Part shown: piece by piece, positions 1 to 6,369 of the stretch
Position numbering within the stretch: the first letter of the stretch is position 1
How the letters are laid out: the number at the start of each line of letters is the position of its first letter
From: G039029935 sp039029935
GTDB lineage: Bacteria; Chloroflexota; Anaerolineae; Caldilineales; Caldilineaceae
DNA: 11,149 nucleotides
Reading direction: 5' to 3'
Assembly (NCBI GenBank): GCA_039029935.1
Contig: JBCCFC010000324.1
Coordinates: forward strand, 1-11,149
Position numbers and translations under genes: made by a program
Notes under the pieces: generated by a model
What the model was told of the DNA's origin: nothing
Database searches by the model: none
Seen by the model: the letters and a program-made list of their open reading frames with translations, nothing else

Positions 1-1442
1 CCACAGTCGGTAATCATGGTGTAGAGTTGCTCATCGCGCGCCGCCTCTACCAGCTCAATCAGTCCCTTCTCGGTGATGGGGTCGCCAATTTGGACCGCAC
101 TACCAGATGTCTCAGCGGTGTCATGTGTCAACTCTGCCGATGAGAAGGTTGCGCCGTGAATGCCATCACGCCCCGTGCGCCCACCGATGACGACAACAAG
201 GTCATTGACTTGCGCTTGAGTGGGGTGGCTATCTCTGGGCAGTAGCCCCATACAGCCGCAGAAAACCAACGGGTTGCCCAAATACCCCTTGTCATAGAAG
301 ACCGCCCCATTGACCGTTGGCAAGCCTAACTTGTTGCCATAATCGCCAATCCCTGCGACGACGCCATCGGCAATCCGTTGGGGATGCAGAATACCGTCGG
401 GCAGGTCATCCTGTGGGTAGTCCTGTGGGCCAAAGCAGAGGACATCGGTACAGGCAATGGGACGTGCGGAGACGGCCATGATGTCACGCACGACACCGCC
501 GATGCCTGTGTTGGCTCCACCAAAGGGTTCGAGTGCAGAGGGGTGGTTGTGTGTTTCAACCTTAAAGGCTAAATCATGGGTGTCGTCAAAGGCAATGATG
601 CCCGCGTCATCGACAAAGGCTGAGTGCAGCCATGCGGGGTTGATGGCGTCGGTGGCGGCGCGGATGTATTGATTGAGCAGGCCATCGACCGTGCTGGTCT
701 GCTGGATTGTGCCGTCAGCGTCTTTCCATGTAAAGTCAATCTGCGCACGGAAGGTCTTGTGAACACAGTGCTCGGACCAGGTTTGCGCCAGCGTCTCCAA
801 TTCAACATCAGTGGGCAGACGTTCGGCTTGGCGATAGTAGGCTTGGATGGCTTGCATTTCGGTGGCATCAAGTGAAAGCAGCCGTTTGCGGCTCACTGTC
901 ATCAACTCGTCAACGGTCATATCAAGCAGGTTGATCTCTTCGACTACATCGCTGGCGGCAACATCGGCATGAAATTGGGGCGTGATAGGACCAAGTGTGT
1001 AACGCTCAATGGTTTCGTTACAGAGCAGTTTTTGCGCAAGCCTGTGGAGATCACCGTCAGTGAGATTACCTATCAGCGTATAGCGCGTCCCTGTCGCGAC
1101 ATCACACACGGGCATCCCCAATTCCTCCATACCACGCATCACTTCACGCGCCGCTACATCGGTGACACCTGTGCGCAGTACCACTTCAATGGTGTGATGC
1201 ATTGGGCTGGCAGGTTCCTCGCTCTCCTGCCATGATGAGGCTTCGGTCACAGGGTCAGTTAATAGCTGTGTGCTGAGTTGTGATAGATGGTGTGGGTCAA
1301 GGTTGTCCGCCAGAAAGTAGAGCTTGGCAATGTGGCAATCAACCACGCTCGTGATGCCAAGTGTCTCGGCATTGCGTACAATATGCTGGCTGGCCGCGGG
1401 CTGTTGATTTCGCTTGTTAGTGACTGTGATTCGTACTGTCAT
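1..1442 (-). CDS. purL: Phosphoribosylformylglycinamidine synthase PurL with PurS-like N-terminus (partial)
   Basis: ATP-dependent conversion of FGAR and glutamine-derived ammonia to FGAM, fourth step of de novo purine synthesis, cytoplasmic. Reading leftwards from the ATG at 1442 there are 480 uninterrupted codons, after which the gene leaves the window. Residues 1 to about 155 look like two PurS-like halves in tandem (about 1-75 and 80-155). The synthase core follows: TWSEHC with His225, then VETHNHPS at 295-302 followed by the GGAxTGxGGxxRD stretch, then VVVIGGRTGRDGIHGA, and GDPITEKGLIE near the cut end. These are hallmark PurL motifs, with the conserved His residues and ATP/Mg site. A weak AGGA lies 4 nt before the ATG. 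The fused PurS-like part fits the intermediate-size PurL I associate with Chloroflexota and relatives. No frameshift is seen. I found no convincing promoter upstream. Confidence 0.95.
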   Translation of the reverse strand, partial: MTVRITVTNKRNQQPAASQHIVRNAETLGITSVVDCHIAKLYFLADNLDPHHLSQLSTQLLTDPVTEASSWQESEEPASPMHHTIEVVLRTGVTDVAAREVMRGMEELGMPVCDVATGTRYTLIGNLTDGDLHRLAQKLLCNETIERYTLGPITPQFHADVAASDVVEEINLLDMTVDELMTVSRKRLLSLDATEMQAIQAYYRQAERLPTDVELETLAQTWSEHCVHKTFRAQIDFTWKDADGTIQQTSTVDGLLNQYIRAATDAINPAWLHSAFVDDAGIIAFDDTHDLAFKVETHNHPSALEPFGGANTGIGGVVRDIMAVSARPIACTDVLCFGPQDYPQDDLPDGILHPQRIADGVVAGIGDYGNKLGLPTVNGAVFYDKGYLGNPLVFCGCMGLLPRDSHPTQAQVNDLVVVIGGRTGRDGIHGATFSSAELTHDTAETSGSAVQIGDPITEKGLIELVEAARDEQLYTMITDC

Positions 1443-1580
1443 AAGTTCCTATGTTTTGATGCAACTGGCGTCCAAATTGACAGTGAGTAAGCCTAACATA
1501 GTCTGGTATAAATGTCTAATTCGCCAAATCGGGAATGAAGGTGGTACAATGGTGTTATCTATCTGCGAATGAAAAATATA
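1443..1580. other. Intergenic stretch between divergent purL and STAND gene, left part
   Basis: AT-richer spacer that should contain the purL promoter (leftward). I see a TTGACA at 1477-1482 and TATA-like runs around 1507-1512 on the plus strand, but their spacing does not make a promoter. No gene, RNA or clear operator is visible here. The rest of this gap (1581-1787) is a repeat element described separately. Confidence 0.5.
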
Positions 1581-1787
1581 CTACAACGGATTTGGGGAGA
1601 AAACGGATTTTGGTCTCCATGCGCAACAAACCGTATTGCAGATTGTCAATCTGCGGTCGGCAACAGGAGAAGAGACCTCCGGTAGGTGTCCGCCCAAAGC
1701 GTGTTTGAACACCGACCATTCATCTGCGGACACCTACCGGAGGTCGAGTTAATTCAAAATCCGTTCCTAAACCCAAATCCGTTGTAG
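1581..1787. mobile_element. MITE-like element with terminal inverted repeats and TA flanks
   Basis: The left end CTACAACGGATTTGGG (1581-1596) is the exact reverse complement of 1772-1787, and both ends are bordered by TA (1579-1580, 1788-1789), giving 18 bp of perfect symmetry. After a 5/6-nt interruption a second pair of arms follows, AACGGATTTTG at 1602-1612 against 1755-1765, so each terminus holds two copies of ACGGATTT. Inside lie a 7-bp hairpin (1638-1654) and a perfect 20-bp inverted repeat (1674-1693 / 1726-1745). No reading frame for a transposase exists inside. Known: Tc1/mariner-IS630 elements insert at TA and duplicate it. Inference: a non-autonomous relative of such an element. 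It ends 30 bp before the STAND gene start, so it could supply or alter that gene's promoter region. Confidence 0.7.
1674..1745. repeat. Nested perfect 20-bp inverted repeat
   Basis: Arms 1674-1693 (GACCTCCGGTAGGTGTCCGC) and 1726-1745 are exact reverse complements separated by 32 nt. The stem would be very stable as RNA. It sits inside the outer MITE-like element and may be an independent palindromic repeat that inserted there; no target duplication is evident. A 12-bp piece of the arm (CCTCCGGTAGGT) recurs at 4464-4475, at the 3' end of the STAND gene. Confidence 0.85.
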
Positions 1788-1819
1788 TACGGTTCAACAA
1801 TATTTACACAACAATCAAT

Positions 1820-4477
1820 ATGAGTACCTTTGACCAACAACATCAACAGACCCAACAACAAACCAATATTGCAGGTGACGCGCACTCAGGTGACAGCATT
1901 GCAGCGGGGAATATTTCTGACAGTGAGGGTGTGGTTGTTGCACATGACGCCAAGGTAACGATGAACATCACCAACATTCATCGCCGTGCATCTGGTGCGG
2001 ATGAGACAACAGCCGACCCACTGCAAGCGGCCCTCGACCTGCTCGCCACCATGCCCACGGAGGGCGAGATTCCGCCCGTAACGACGTTGCCCACAGGCTC
2101 ACGCATTGTCTATCCACCCAATCCGCATTTTGTGGGGCGTGAGGAGGAGTTATGCACGGCGGCGCACCATCTCAAAGGCGGTGGCGATGTGGCGGTGCAT
2201 GAGATGCAGCCGGGGCATGTGGCGGCGACGGGCATGGGGGGTATTGGCAAGACACAGTTGGCCGCAGCCTTTGCGCATCGGTATGGTCGCTATTTTGCGG
2301 GTGGTGTCCATTGGGTGAGCATGGCGGATGCGGCGTCGGTGGCAGCGGAGGTGGTGGCCTGTGGGCTAGAGATGGCGGGGGTTCATGTAGCGGGTGCAGA
2401 TGGGATATCTGCCCACTTTGCGCAGTTGGATTTTCAGATTCAGGTGCAGCAGGTTCGTCGTGCATGGCAACAGGCGACACCGCGATTGCTTATCTTTGAC
2501 AATTGCGAGGACCCTGCGCTGCTCCAGGAATGGCGACCACGCACGGGGGGCTGTCGTGTGCTGGTGACAAGCCGTCGGCCACAGTGGGGTGGCACGTTGG
2601 GTGTGCAGACGTTGGCGTTGACCACGTTGACACGGGCGCAGAGTGTTGAGCTGTTGTTGAAATTTCGCCCCGATTTGAGTGAGCAAACAAGAAGTCGAGC
2701 TTTTGGGAAAAGCTCGACTTCTAATCCACTCGACGCCATCGCTGAAGAATTGGGCGACCTACCCCTTGCGCTGCATCTGGCGGGAAGCTATCTGTATACC
2801 TATCGTCATGAAATCACGCCGGACGATTATCTGGCCGAACTGCGCACGAGGCCACTCCACCATGAATCGTTGCTGGTGGATGCCAATGACGCTGACAACG
2901 TTTTACCCGATGGGTACTCGCCCACGGAGCATGATTTGCATGTTGGACGTACCTTTGACCTCAGTTGGCAGAGACTTGACCCAGAAAGTAAAGTAGATAA
3001 TTTGGCACGAAGACTTCTTGCCCGCGCCGCCTTCTTTGCGCCTAACGAGCCGATTCCCCGCACATTGTTGCTGGCAACCATAAATGACGATACTCTCACT
3101 GCCATCCAAAAAAGCCGTGCCTTGCAACGACTGGTTGCGCTTGGTTTGTTGGATGAAGGCAGTCAAGAAGATGATGGGGCATTACTGATGCATCGACTGG
3201 TGATACATTTTGTGCAAACAGTCAGGGCAGATGAAACAGCTCGGGATGAGGTTGAGGTGGCTGTATACAACGAAGCTAGTACCATCAATCGGTCAGGATT
3301 CTTCGGACCTTTGCTGATGTGGCAACCCCATCTGCGCCATATCACCGACCGCGCTATCGTGCGCAAAGATGAACAATCCGCCACTCTTTGCCACCAACTC
3401 GGATACCACCTTCAAGTAATGGGGAACAACGAGGGGGCGCAACCATACTACGAGCAGGCTCTGGCTATCCGCCTTGAGGTTCTGGGAGAGATGCATCCCC
3501 ATACCGCTACCAGCCTCAACAATCTTGGCGCATTACTCGATTCAAGGGGAGACTACGAGGGGGCGCAGTCGTACTCCGAGCAGGCTTTGGCTATCCGCCT
3601 TAAGGCACTGGGGGAGATGCATCCCGATACCGCACACAGCCTCAACAATCTTGGCGCATTACTCGATTCAATGGGAGACTACAAGGAGGCGAAGCCATAC
3701 TACGAGCAGGCTTTGGCTATCCACCTTGAGGTGCTGGGGGAGATGCATCCTGATACCGCCACCAGCCTCAACAATCTTGGCGCATTACTGAATTCAATGG
3801 GGGACTACGAGGAGGCGCAGACGTACTACAAGCAGGCTTTGTCGATTCGGCTTGAGGTGCTGGGGGAGATGCACCCCGATACCGCACAAAGCCTCAACAA
3901 TCTTGGCTTTTTGTTTCAATCAATGGGGGACTACGAGGGGGCGCAACTGTACTACGAGCAGGCTTTGGCTATCCATGAAGAGGTGCTAGGGGAAACCCAT
4001 CCCAATACAGCACTCAGCCTCAACAATCTTGGCTCTTTGCATCAATCAATGGGGGACTACAAGGAGGCGCAAGCGTATTATGAGCAGGCTCTGGCTATCC
4101 GCCATGATGTGTTGGGAGATAGCCATCCCCATACCGCACGAAGCCTCAATAATCTTGGTGGGTTGCATTCTTCGATGGGCGATAACAAGATTGCCATCGG
4201 CTATATTGAGCGCGCCTTATCCATTTTGCAATCTGTCCTTGGTGACAATCACCCCGATACGTCTTATAGTTTACTTTGGCTGGGGGCGTTGTCCTATGCT
4301 CAAGGAGCGTATGAGGATGCCTTATCCTATGTACAGAAGGCATTGACGATTCGGGCCACCATCCTTGGTGATGACCATCCAGAAACAAAGAAAGCGCGGT
4401 CATTGCTCAATATGGTAAAGGCGGCGATAGATGACGGGGTGGATGAACATGAATGTTGCCGACCCTCCGGTAGGTAA
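1820..4477 (+). CDS. NB-ARC/STAND ATPase with eight C-terminal TPR units
   Basis: 885 residues. Residues 1-60 are polar, Gln/Asn-rich, then a Gly/Val pattern ending near VTMNI; I recognise no effector domain there. The NB-ARC core follows: Walker A GMGGIGKT at 138-145, Walker B LLIFDN with Asp227, sensor-like CRVLVTSRR at 245-253, GDLPLAL at 312-318 (GLPL-equivalent), a winged-helix-like region, and an MH pair at 457-458 in LLMHRLV in the place of the MHD motif. Residues 529-864 are eight 42-residue TPRs of kinesin-light-chain type, each with YYEQALAI, VLGE-HP-TA and SLNNLG. Such proteins are nucleotide-dependent switches that oligomerise when the repeat domain senses a ligand; many bacterial members act in phage defence or signalling. 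Residues 291-301 come from an inserted palindrome. There is no clear Shine-Dalgarno before the ATG. Ligand and effector are unknown. Confidence 0.92.
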   Translation: MSTFDQQHQQTQQQTNIAGDAHSGDSIAAGNISDSEGVVVAHDAKVTMNITNIHRRASGADETTADPLQAALDLLATMPTEGEIPPVTTLPTGSRIVYPPNPHFVGREEELCTAAHHLKGGGDVAVHEMQPGHVAATGMGGIGKTQLAAAFAHRYGRYFAGGVHWVSMADAASVAAEVVACGLEMAGVHVAGADGISAHFAQLDFQIQVQQVRRAWQQATPRLLIFDNCEDPALLQEWRPRTGGCRVLVTSRRPQWGGTLGVQTLALTTLTRAQSVELLLKFRPDLSEQTRSRAFGKSSTSNPLDAIAEELGDLPLALHLAGSYLYTYRHEITPDDYLAELRTRPLHHESLLVDANDADNVLPDGYSPTEHDLHVGRTFDLSWQRLDPESKVDNLARRLLARAAFFAPNEPIPRTLLLATINDDTLTAIQKSRALQRLVALGLLDEGSQEDDGALLMHRLVIHFVQTVRADETARDEVEVAVYNEASTINRSGFFGPLLMWQPHLRHITDRAIVRKDEQSATLCHQLGYHLQVMGNNEGAQPYYEQALAIRLEVLGEMHPHTATSLNNLGALLDSRGDYEGAQSYSEQALAIRLKALGEMHPDTAHSLNNLGALLDSMGDYKEAKPYYEQALAIHLEVLGEMHPDTATSLNNLGALLNSMGDYEEAQTYYKQALSIRLEVLGEMHPDTAQSLNNLGFLFQSMGDYEGAQLYYEQALAIHEEVLGETHPNTALSLNNLGSLHQSMGDYKEAQAYYEQALAIRHDVLGDSHPHTARSLNNLGGLHSSMGDNKIAIGYIERALSILQSVLGDNHPDTSYSLLWLGALSYAQGAYEDALSYVQKALTIRATILGDDHPETKKARSLLNMVKAAIDDGVDEHECCRPSGR
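2690..2722. repeat. 33-bp perfect palindromic element inserted in frame in the STAND gene
   Basis: Arms AGAAGTCGAGCTTTT (2690-2704) and its exact reverse complement (2708-2722) flank a GGG loop. It begins precisely at codon 291 and is exactly 11 codons long, encoding RSRAFGKSSTS between the LLLKFRPDLSEQT stretch and the NPLDAIAEELGDLPLAL stretch of the NB-ARC module. The arrangement recalls Rickettsia palindromic elements, which also sit in frame inside genes. No target duplication is seen. Confidence 0.85.
3404..4411 (+). repeat. Tandem 126-bp repeats encoding the TPR array
   Basis: Eight consecutive 126-bp units code for the 42-residue TPRs. The stretch AGCCTCAACAATCTTGG recurs with exact 126-bp phase at 3512, 3638, 3764, 3890 and 4016, with a near copy at 4142. 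Units 1 to 6 are close at DNA level, including synonymous positions, whereas units 7 and 8 have diverged. This suggests recent duplication or gene conversion of the first units. Confidence 0.9.
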
Positions 4478-4478
4478 C
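4455..4478. terminator. Imperfect hairpin across the STAND stop codon
   Basis: GTTGCCGACC and GGTAGGTAAC pair with one wobble and one mismatch around a CTCC loop. The right arm contains the TAA stop (4475-4477). There is no T-run behind it, so it is at best a weak terminator or an mRNA 3'-end structure. The same bases include the CCTCCGGTAGGT motif shared with the repeat in front of the gene. Confidence 0.35.
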
Positions 4479-4492
4479 GCCTATTGATGTAT

Positions 4493-4521
4493 TTGACATG
4501 GTCACATAGTTGCACTATCAT
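4493..4521 (+). promoter_or_regulatory. Sigma-70-type promoter of the toxin-antitoxin operon
   Basis: A perfect -35 TTGACA (4493-4498) is followed after 17 bp by TATCAT (4516-4521), one base from the -10 consensus. Transcription would start near 4528, about 58 nt before the antitoxin ATG. It is the clearest promoter in the window and lets the toxin-antitoxin pair be transcribed independently of the STAND gene. Confidence 0.75.
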
Positions 4522-4540
4522 CCTTATCAGGATAATGCAA
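4510..4540. promoter_or_regulatory. Dyad overlapping the -10 and start site, candidate antitoxin operator
   Basis: ATCCT (4520-4524) and AGGAT (4529-4533) form an inner dyad, flanked by TTGCA (4510-4514) and TGCAA (4536-4540). The dyad covers the -10 box and the predicted start. Phd/YefM antitoxins are known to autoregulate by binding such palindromes, alone or with the toxin; applying this here is inference. Because TTTT follows at 4541, the same bases could also act as a weak terminator for the STAND gene. Confidence 0.45.
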
Positions 4541-4585
4541 TTTTAATTTATATCATAACATCAATGGTAGGGTAACAATCAAATC

Positions 4586-4900
4586 ATGACAGTTTCACAA
4601 ATTAGTATTGGTCAAGTCAAACGCGATATTTCTCTCTTAGTCAACCGTGTTGCTTATGGTGCGGAACGTATTGTCCTCACGTCTCGTGGGAAGCCCAAAG
4701 CGGCCATTGTGAGCATGGAGGACTATGCATTTCTGGAAACAAATCGACGGGAGCAACGTCAAAAACGCTGGAAGTTATGGTTGGCTGCAAATCAAAGGCT
4801 CAATCAGCAAATATTAGAGCGACGCAATAATGAGTTTGTAGACGTCGATGCCATTTGGGAGGCAAGCCGCGCGGAGTTGGAGGAACGACATGACTTCTGA
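4586..4900 (+). CDS. Type II antitoxin, Phd/YefM family
   Basis: 104 residues. The N-terminal half has the Phd/YefM pattern: residues 1-20 with the VKRDISLLVNRV helix, then the strand IVLTSRGKPKAAIVSMEDYAFLE (about 29-51), which forms the dimeric DNA-binding fold. The charged C-terminal half (RREQRQKRWKLWLAANQRL and on) is the part that wraps and blocks the toxin in this family. Expected role: neutralise the adjacent PIN toxin and repress the shared promoter. Its last 11 nt overlap the toxin start. An AGGG lies 13 nt upstream of the ATG, too far for a good ribosome site. Pairing of a Phd/YefM antitoxin with a PIN toxin is a known mix-and-match combination. Confidence 0.88.
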   Translation: MTVSQISIGQVKRDISLLVNRVAYGAERIVLTSRGKPKAAIVSMEDYAFLETNRREQRQKRWKLWLAANQRLNQQILERRNNEFVDVDAIWEASRAELEERHDF

Positions 4901-5348
4901 GTCAACCACCAATGAGCGTTCATCAAGTGACATCATTGTCATCGATGCAAGCCTTGTTTTTCGACTTGTCGTTCACCATCCGACGCAGCCGATTGTTCAA
5001 GAACATTTTCAAGCGTGGATCGATCAAGGACATGACTTAATTACGCCTTCACTCTGGTTTTATGAAATTACATCTGCGATTACCAAGGCAATTCACTTCA
5101 AGCACCTGACCCAGCCAGAAGCTGACAGCGCGCTGCAACAGGCGTTTGATCTCGATATCGAGGTTATCCAACCGAGCGAAACATTGGCAATCAATGCAGC
5201 GGCTTGGACAACCAAACTGCAACGCGCAAATGCCTATGACAGCTTCTATCTGGCTCTAGCAGACTATTACAATGCGCCCTTATGGACAGCAGACGGAAAA
5301 CTTGTGCGCGCCGTCAACCAAGCATGGGTACGTTTGGGGACAGAATAG
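4890..5348 (+). CDS. PIN-domain ribonuclease toxin, VapC-like
   Basis: 152 residues. PIN domains are Mg-dependent ribonucleases; as VapC-type toxins they cut tRNA or rRNA and stop growth when the antitoxin is degraded. The acidic tetrad is visible: Asp19 in IVIDASLV, Glu59 in FYEITSAI, Asp117 in NAYDSFYLALAD and Asp135 in WTADGKLV. I chose the ATG at 4890 because GGAGG (4879-4883) lies 6 nt before it and it gives the usual N-terminal start; an ATG at 4848 in the same frame would add 14 residues that look like read-through of the antitoxin gene. The 11-bp overlap implies translational coupling. All catalytic residues are present, so it should be active. The RNA target is unknown. Confidence 0.88.
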   Translation: MTSESTTNERSSSDIIVIDASLVFRLVVHHPTQPIVQEHFQAWIDQGHDLITPSLWFYEITSAITKAIHFKHLTQPEADSALQQAFDLDIEVIQPSETLAINAAAWTTKLQRANAYDSFYLALADYYNAPLWTADGKLVRAVNQAWVRLGTE

Positions 5349-5372
5349 TTTGTTGAGCAAAAGAGAAAAAAA

Positions 5373-5443
5373 GTTAGTCAGCACTTCAGCACTTCAGTAC
5401 ACTGACTGACTAGCTGCTAGCTGACGGCTGACTAGCTCATTTT
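5373..5443 (+). terminator. Inverted-repeat-rich terminator-like region after the toxin gene
   Basis: GTTAGTCAGC (5373-5382) pairs along all ten positions with GCTGACTAGC (5427-5436, one G-T wobble), and TTTT follows at 5440-5443. The inside is a low-complexity mix of CAGCACTT twice in tandem, TCAGT/ACTGA and CTAGCTG motifs that allow several alternative hairpins. Likely transcription end for the toxin-antitoxin operon. Confidence 0.5.
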
Positions 5444-5448
5444 ATACT
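5421..5448 (+). promoter_or_regulatory. Possible promoter of the GNAT-flavoprotein operon
   Basis: CTGACG (5421-5426, 4 of 6 consensus) is followed after 16 bp by TATACT (5443-5448, 5 of 6). The start site would lie about 20 nt before the GNAT ATG. The -35 lies inside the terminator-like hairpin. A weak prediction based only on box similarity. Confidence 0.3.
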
Positions 5449-5475
5449 TTCCTATGCAAAAACAAAATAAACAAC

Positions 5476-6339
5476 ATGACAACAATAAACATGCGAAAAG
5501 CTCGCCATGACGACAGGGGAAAAATCATCACCGTCGAAGCGGGGTCCATGCCGCATTGGCGGTATGTCGATCACGTGTTTGACCAATTCATGGCCGACCC
5601 ACGCGGCGAGTTTAGCGTGGCCGAGTTGGATGGCGAGGTTGTGGGTTGCGCCAAGCTGACGGTGATGCCCAGTGAGCCAGGTCAAGCATCGGGGTGGCTG
5701 GAGACATTGCGTGTGACCCCAGCACGACAGGGGATGGGCATTGGCAAACGGCTTTATCAACGCTTTTTTGAGGTGGCGCACCGTGAAGGTCTGCAAACGA
5801 TGCGCATGTACACGGGTGTCAACAATGCGGTGAGCAAAGGCTTGGCCGAGCATTTTGGCTTTCAAGCAGATGCCACTTTTTATGGCGCAAGTCTGCTGTG
5901 TGATACCATACCAACATCTGTGACCAAACAGGCTTCCTCTTTTACACAAGTCACCGACGCGGCCAGCGCAACCGAACTCCTGATGCCACACAGTGCAGAA
6001 TGGAACGGCTATGTGGTGATGAACCGCACCTTCTATACGCTGGCACCTGCACTTTGTCGCTATCTTGCGCAACAGGGGCATGTCTATGAGGACCGTAGCA
6101 GTGGCAGCGTACTCGCTATGGGGGCGCGCTTTATGCCGCAACAAGCCCTGCACATTGGCCTGTTTGCGGGTGATGCCGAAGCCTGTTTGGACTTTGCTAT
6201 GCACAAGGCGATTGCCATGCAGACAGAGCGTGTCAGTTGTTTTTTCCCAACGCAAGCTGTGGGCATACAGCAGCCGCTGGAGGTGGCTGGGTTTCAATTC
6301 GCACCAGCCGCGTTTGTGGTGATGGCAATTCATCTTTAG
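5476..6339 (+). CDS. GNAT-family N-acetyltransferase, two-domain
   Basis: 287 residues. Residues 1 to about 140 are a GNAT fold that uses acetyl-CoA: the strand and loop LETLRVTPARQGMGIGKRLYQ holds the acetyl-CoA pyrophosphate-binding motif QGMGIG (85-90), followed by the helix FFEVAHREGL and the closing strand EHFGFQADATFYGASL. Residues from about 150 onward form a second domain without a clear motif, possibly a degenerate GNAT repeat. Substrate unknown. No Shine-Dalgarno precedes the ATG at 5476; an ATG five codons later is an alternative start. First gene of a three-gene unit, 30 bp before the flavoprotein gene. A long antisense frame covers this gene but is judged a shadow. Confidence 0.85.
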   Translation: MTTINMRKARHDDRGKIITVEAGSMPHWRYVDHVFDQFMADPRGEFSVAELDGEVVGCAKLTVMPSEPGQASGWLETLRVTPARQGMGIGKRLYQRFFEVAHREGLQTMRMYTGVNNAVSKGLAEHFGFQADATFYGASLLCDTIPTSVTKQASSFTQVTDAASATELLMPHSAEWNGYVVMNRTFYTLAPALCRYLAQQGHVYEDRSSGSVLAMGARFMPQQALHIGLFAGDAEACLDFAMHKAIAMQTERVSCFFPTQAVGIQQPLEVAGFQFAPAAFVVMAIHL

Positions 6340-6369
6340 AGATTATTTGAGCTTAAGGAATCAACAATT

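Noticed and set aside
128..1490. Plus- and minus-strand short frames across the purL region
   Set aside because: All overlap the continuous minus-strand PurL frame that carries family motifs from end to end.
1477..1512. TTGACA at 1477 with TATAAA at 1507 as a promoter for the STAND gene
   Set aside because: Spacing is about 24 bp, far from the 16-18 bp needed; no better pair was found.
3404..4411. The regular 126-bp repeats as a CRISPR-like or non-coding array
   Set aside because: Period and content correspond exactly to 42-residue TPRs in one continuous reading frame.
4848..5348. Longer toxin start at 4848 (166 residues)
   Set aside because: The first 14 residues lie in the antitoxin's coding region without a ribosome site. 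The ATG at 4890 has GGAGG at ideal distance and gives a normal PIN N-terminus.
5452..6333. A 293-codon open frame antisense to the GNAT gene
   Set aside because: Its product is Cys/His-rich without any recognisable domain, whereas the plus-strand frame has a clear GNAT acetyl-CoA motif and family-like length. It is a codon-bias shadow.
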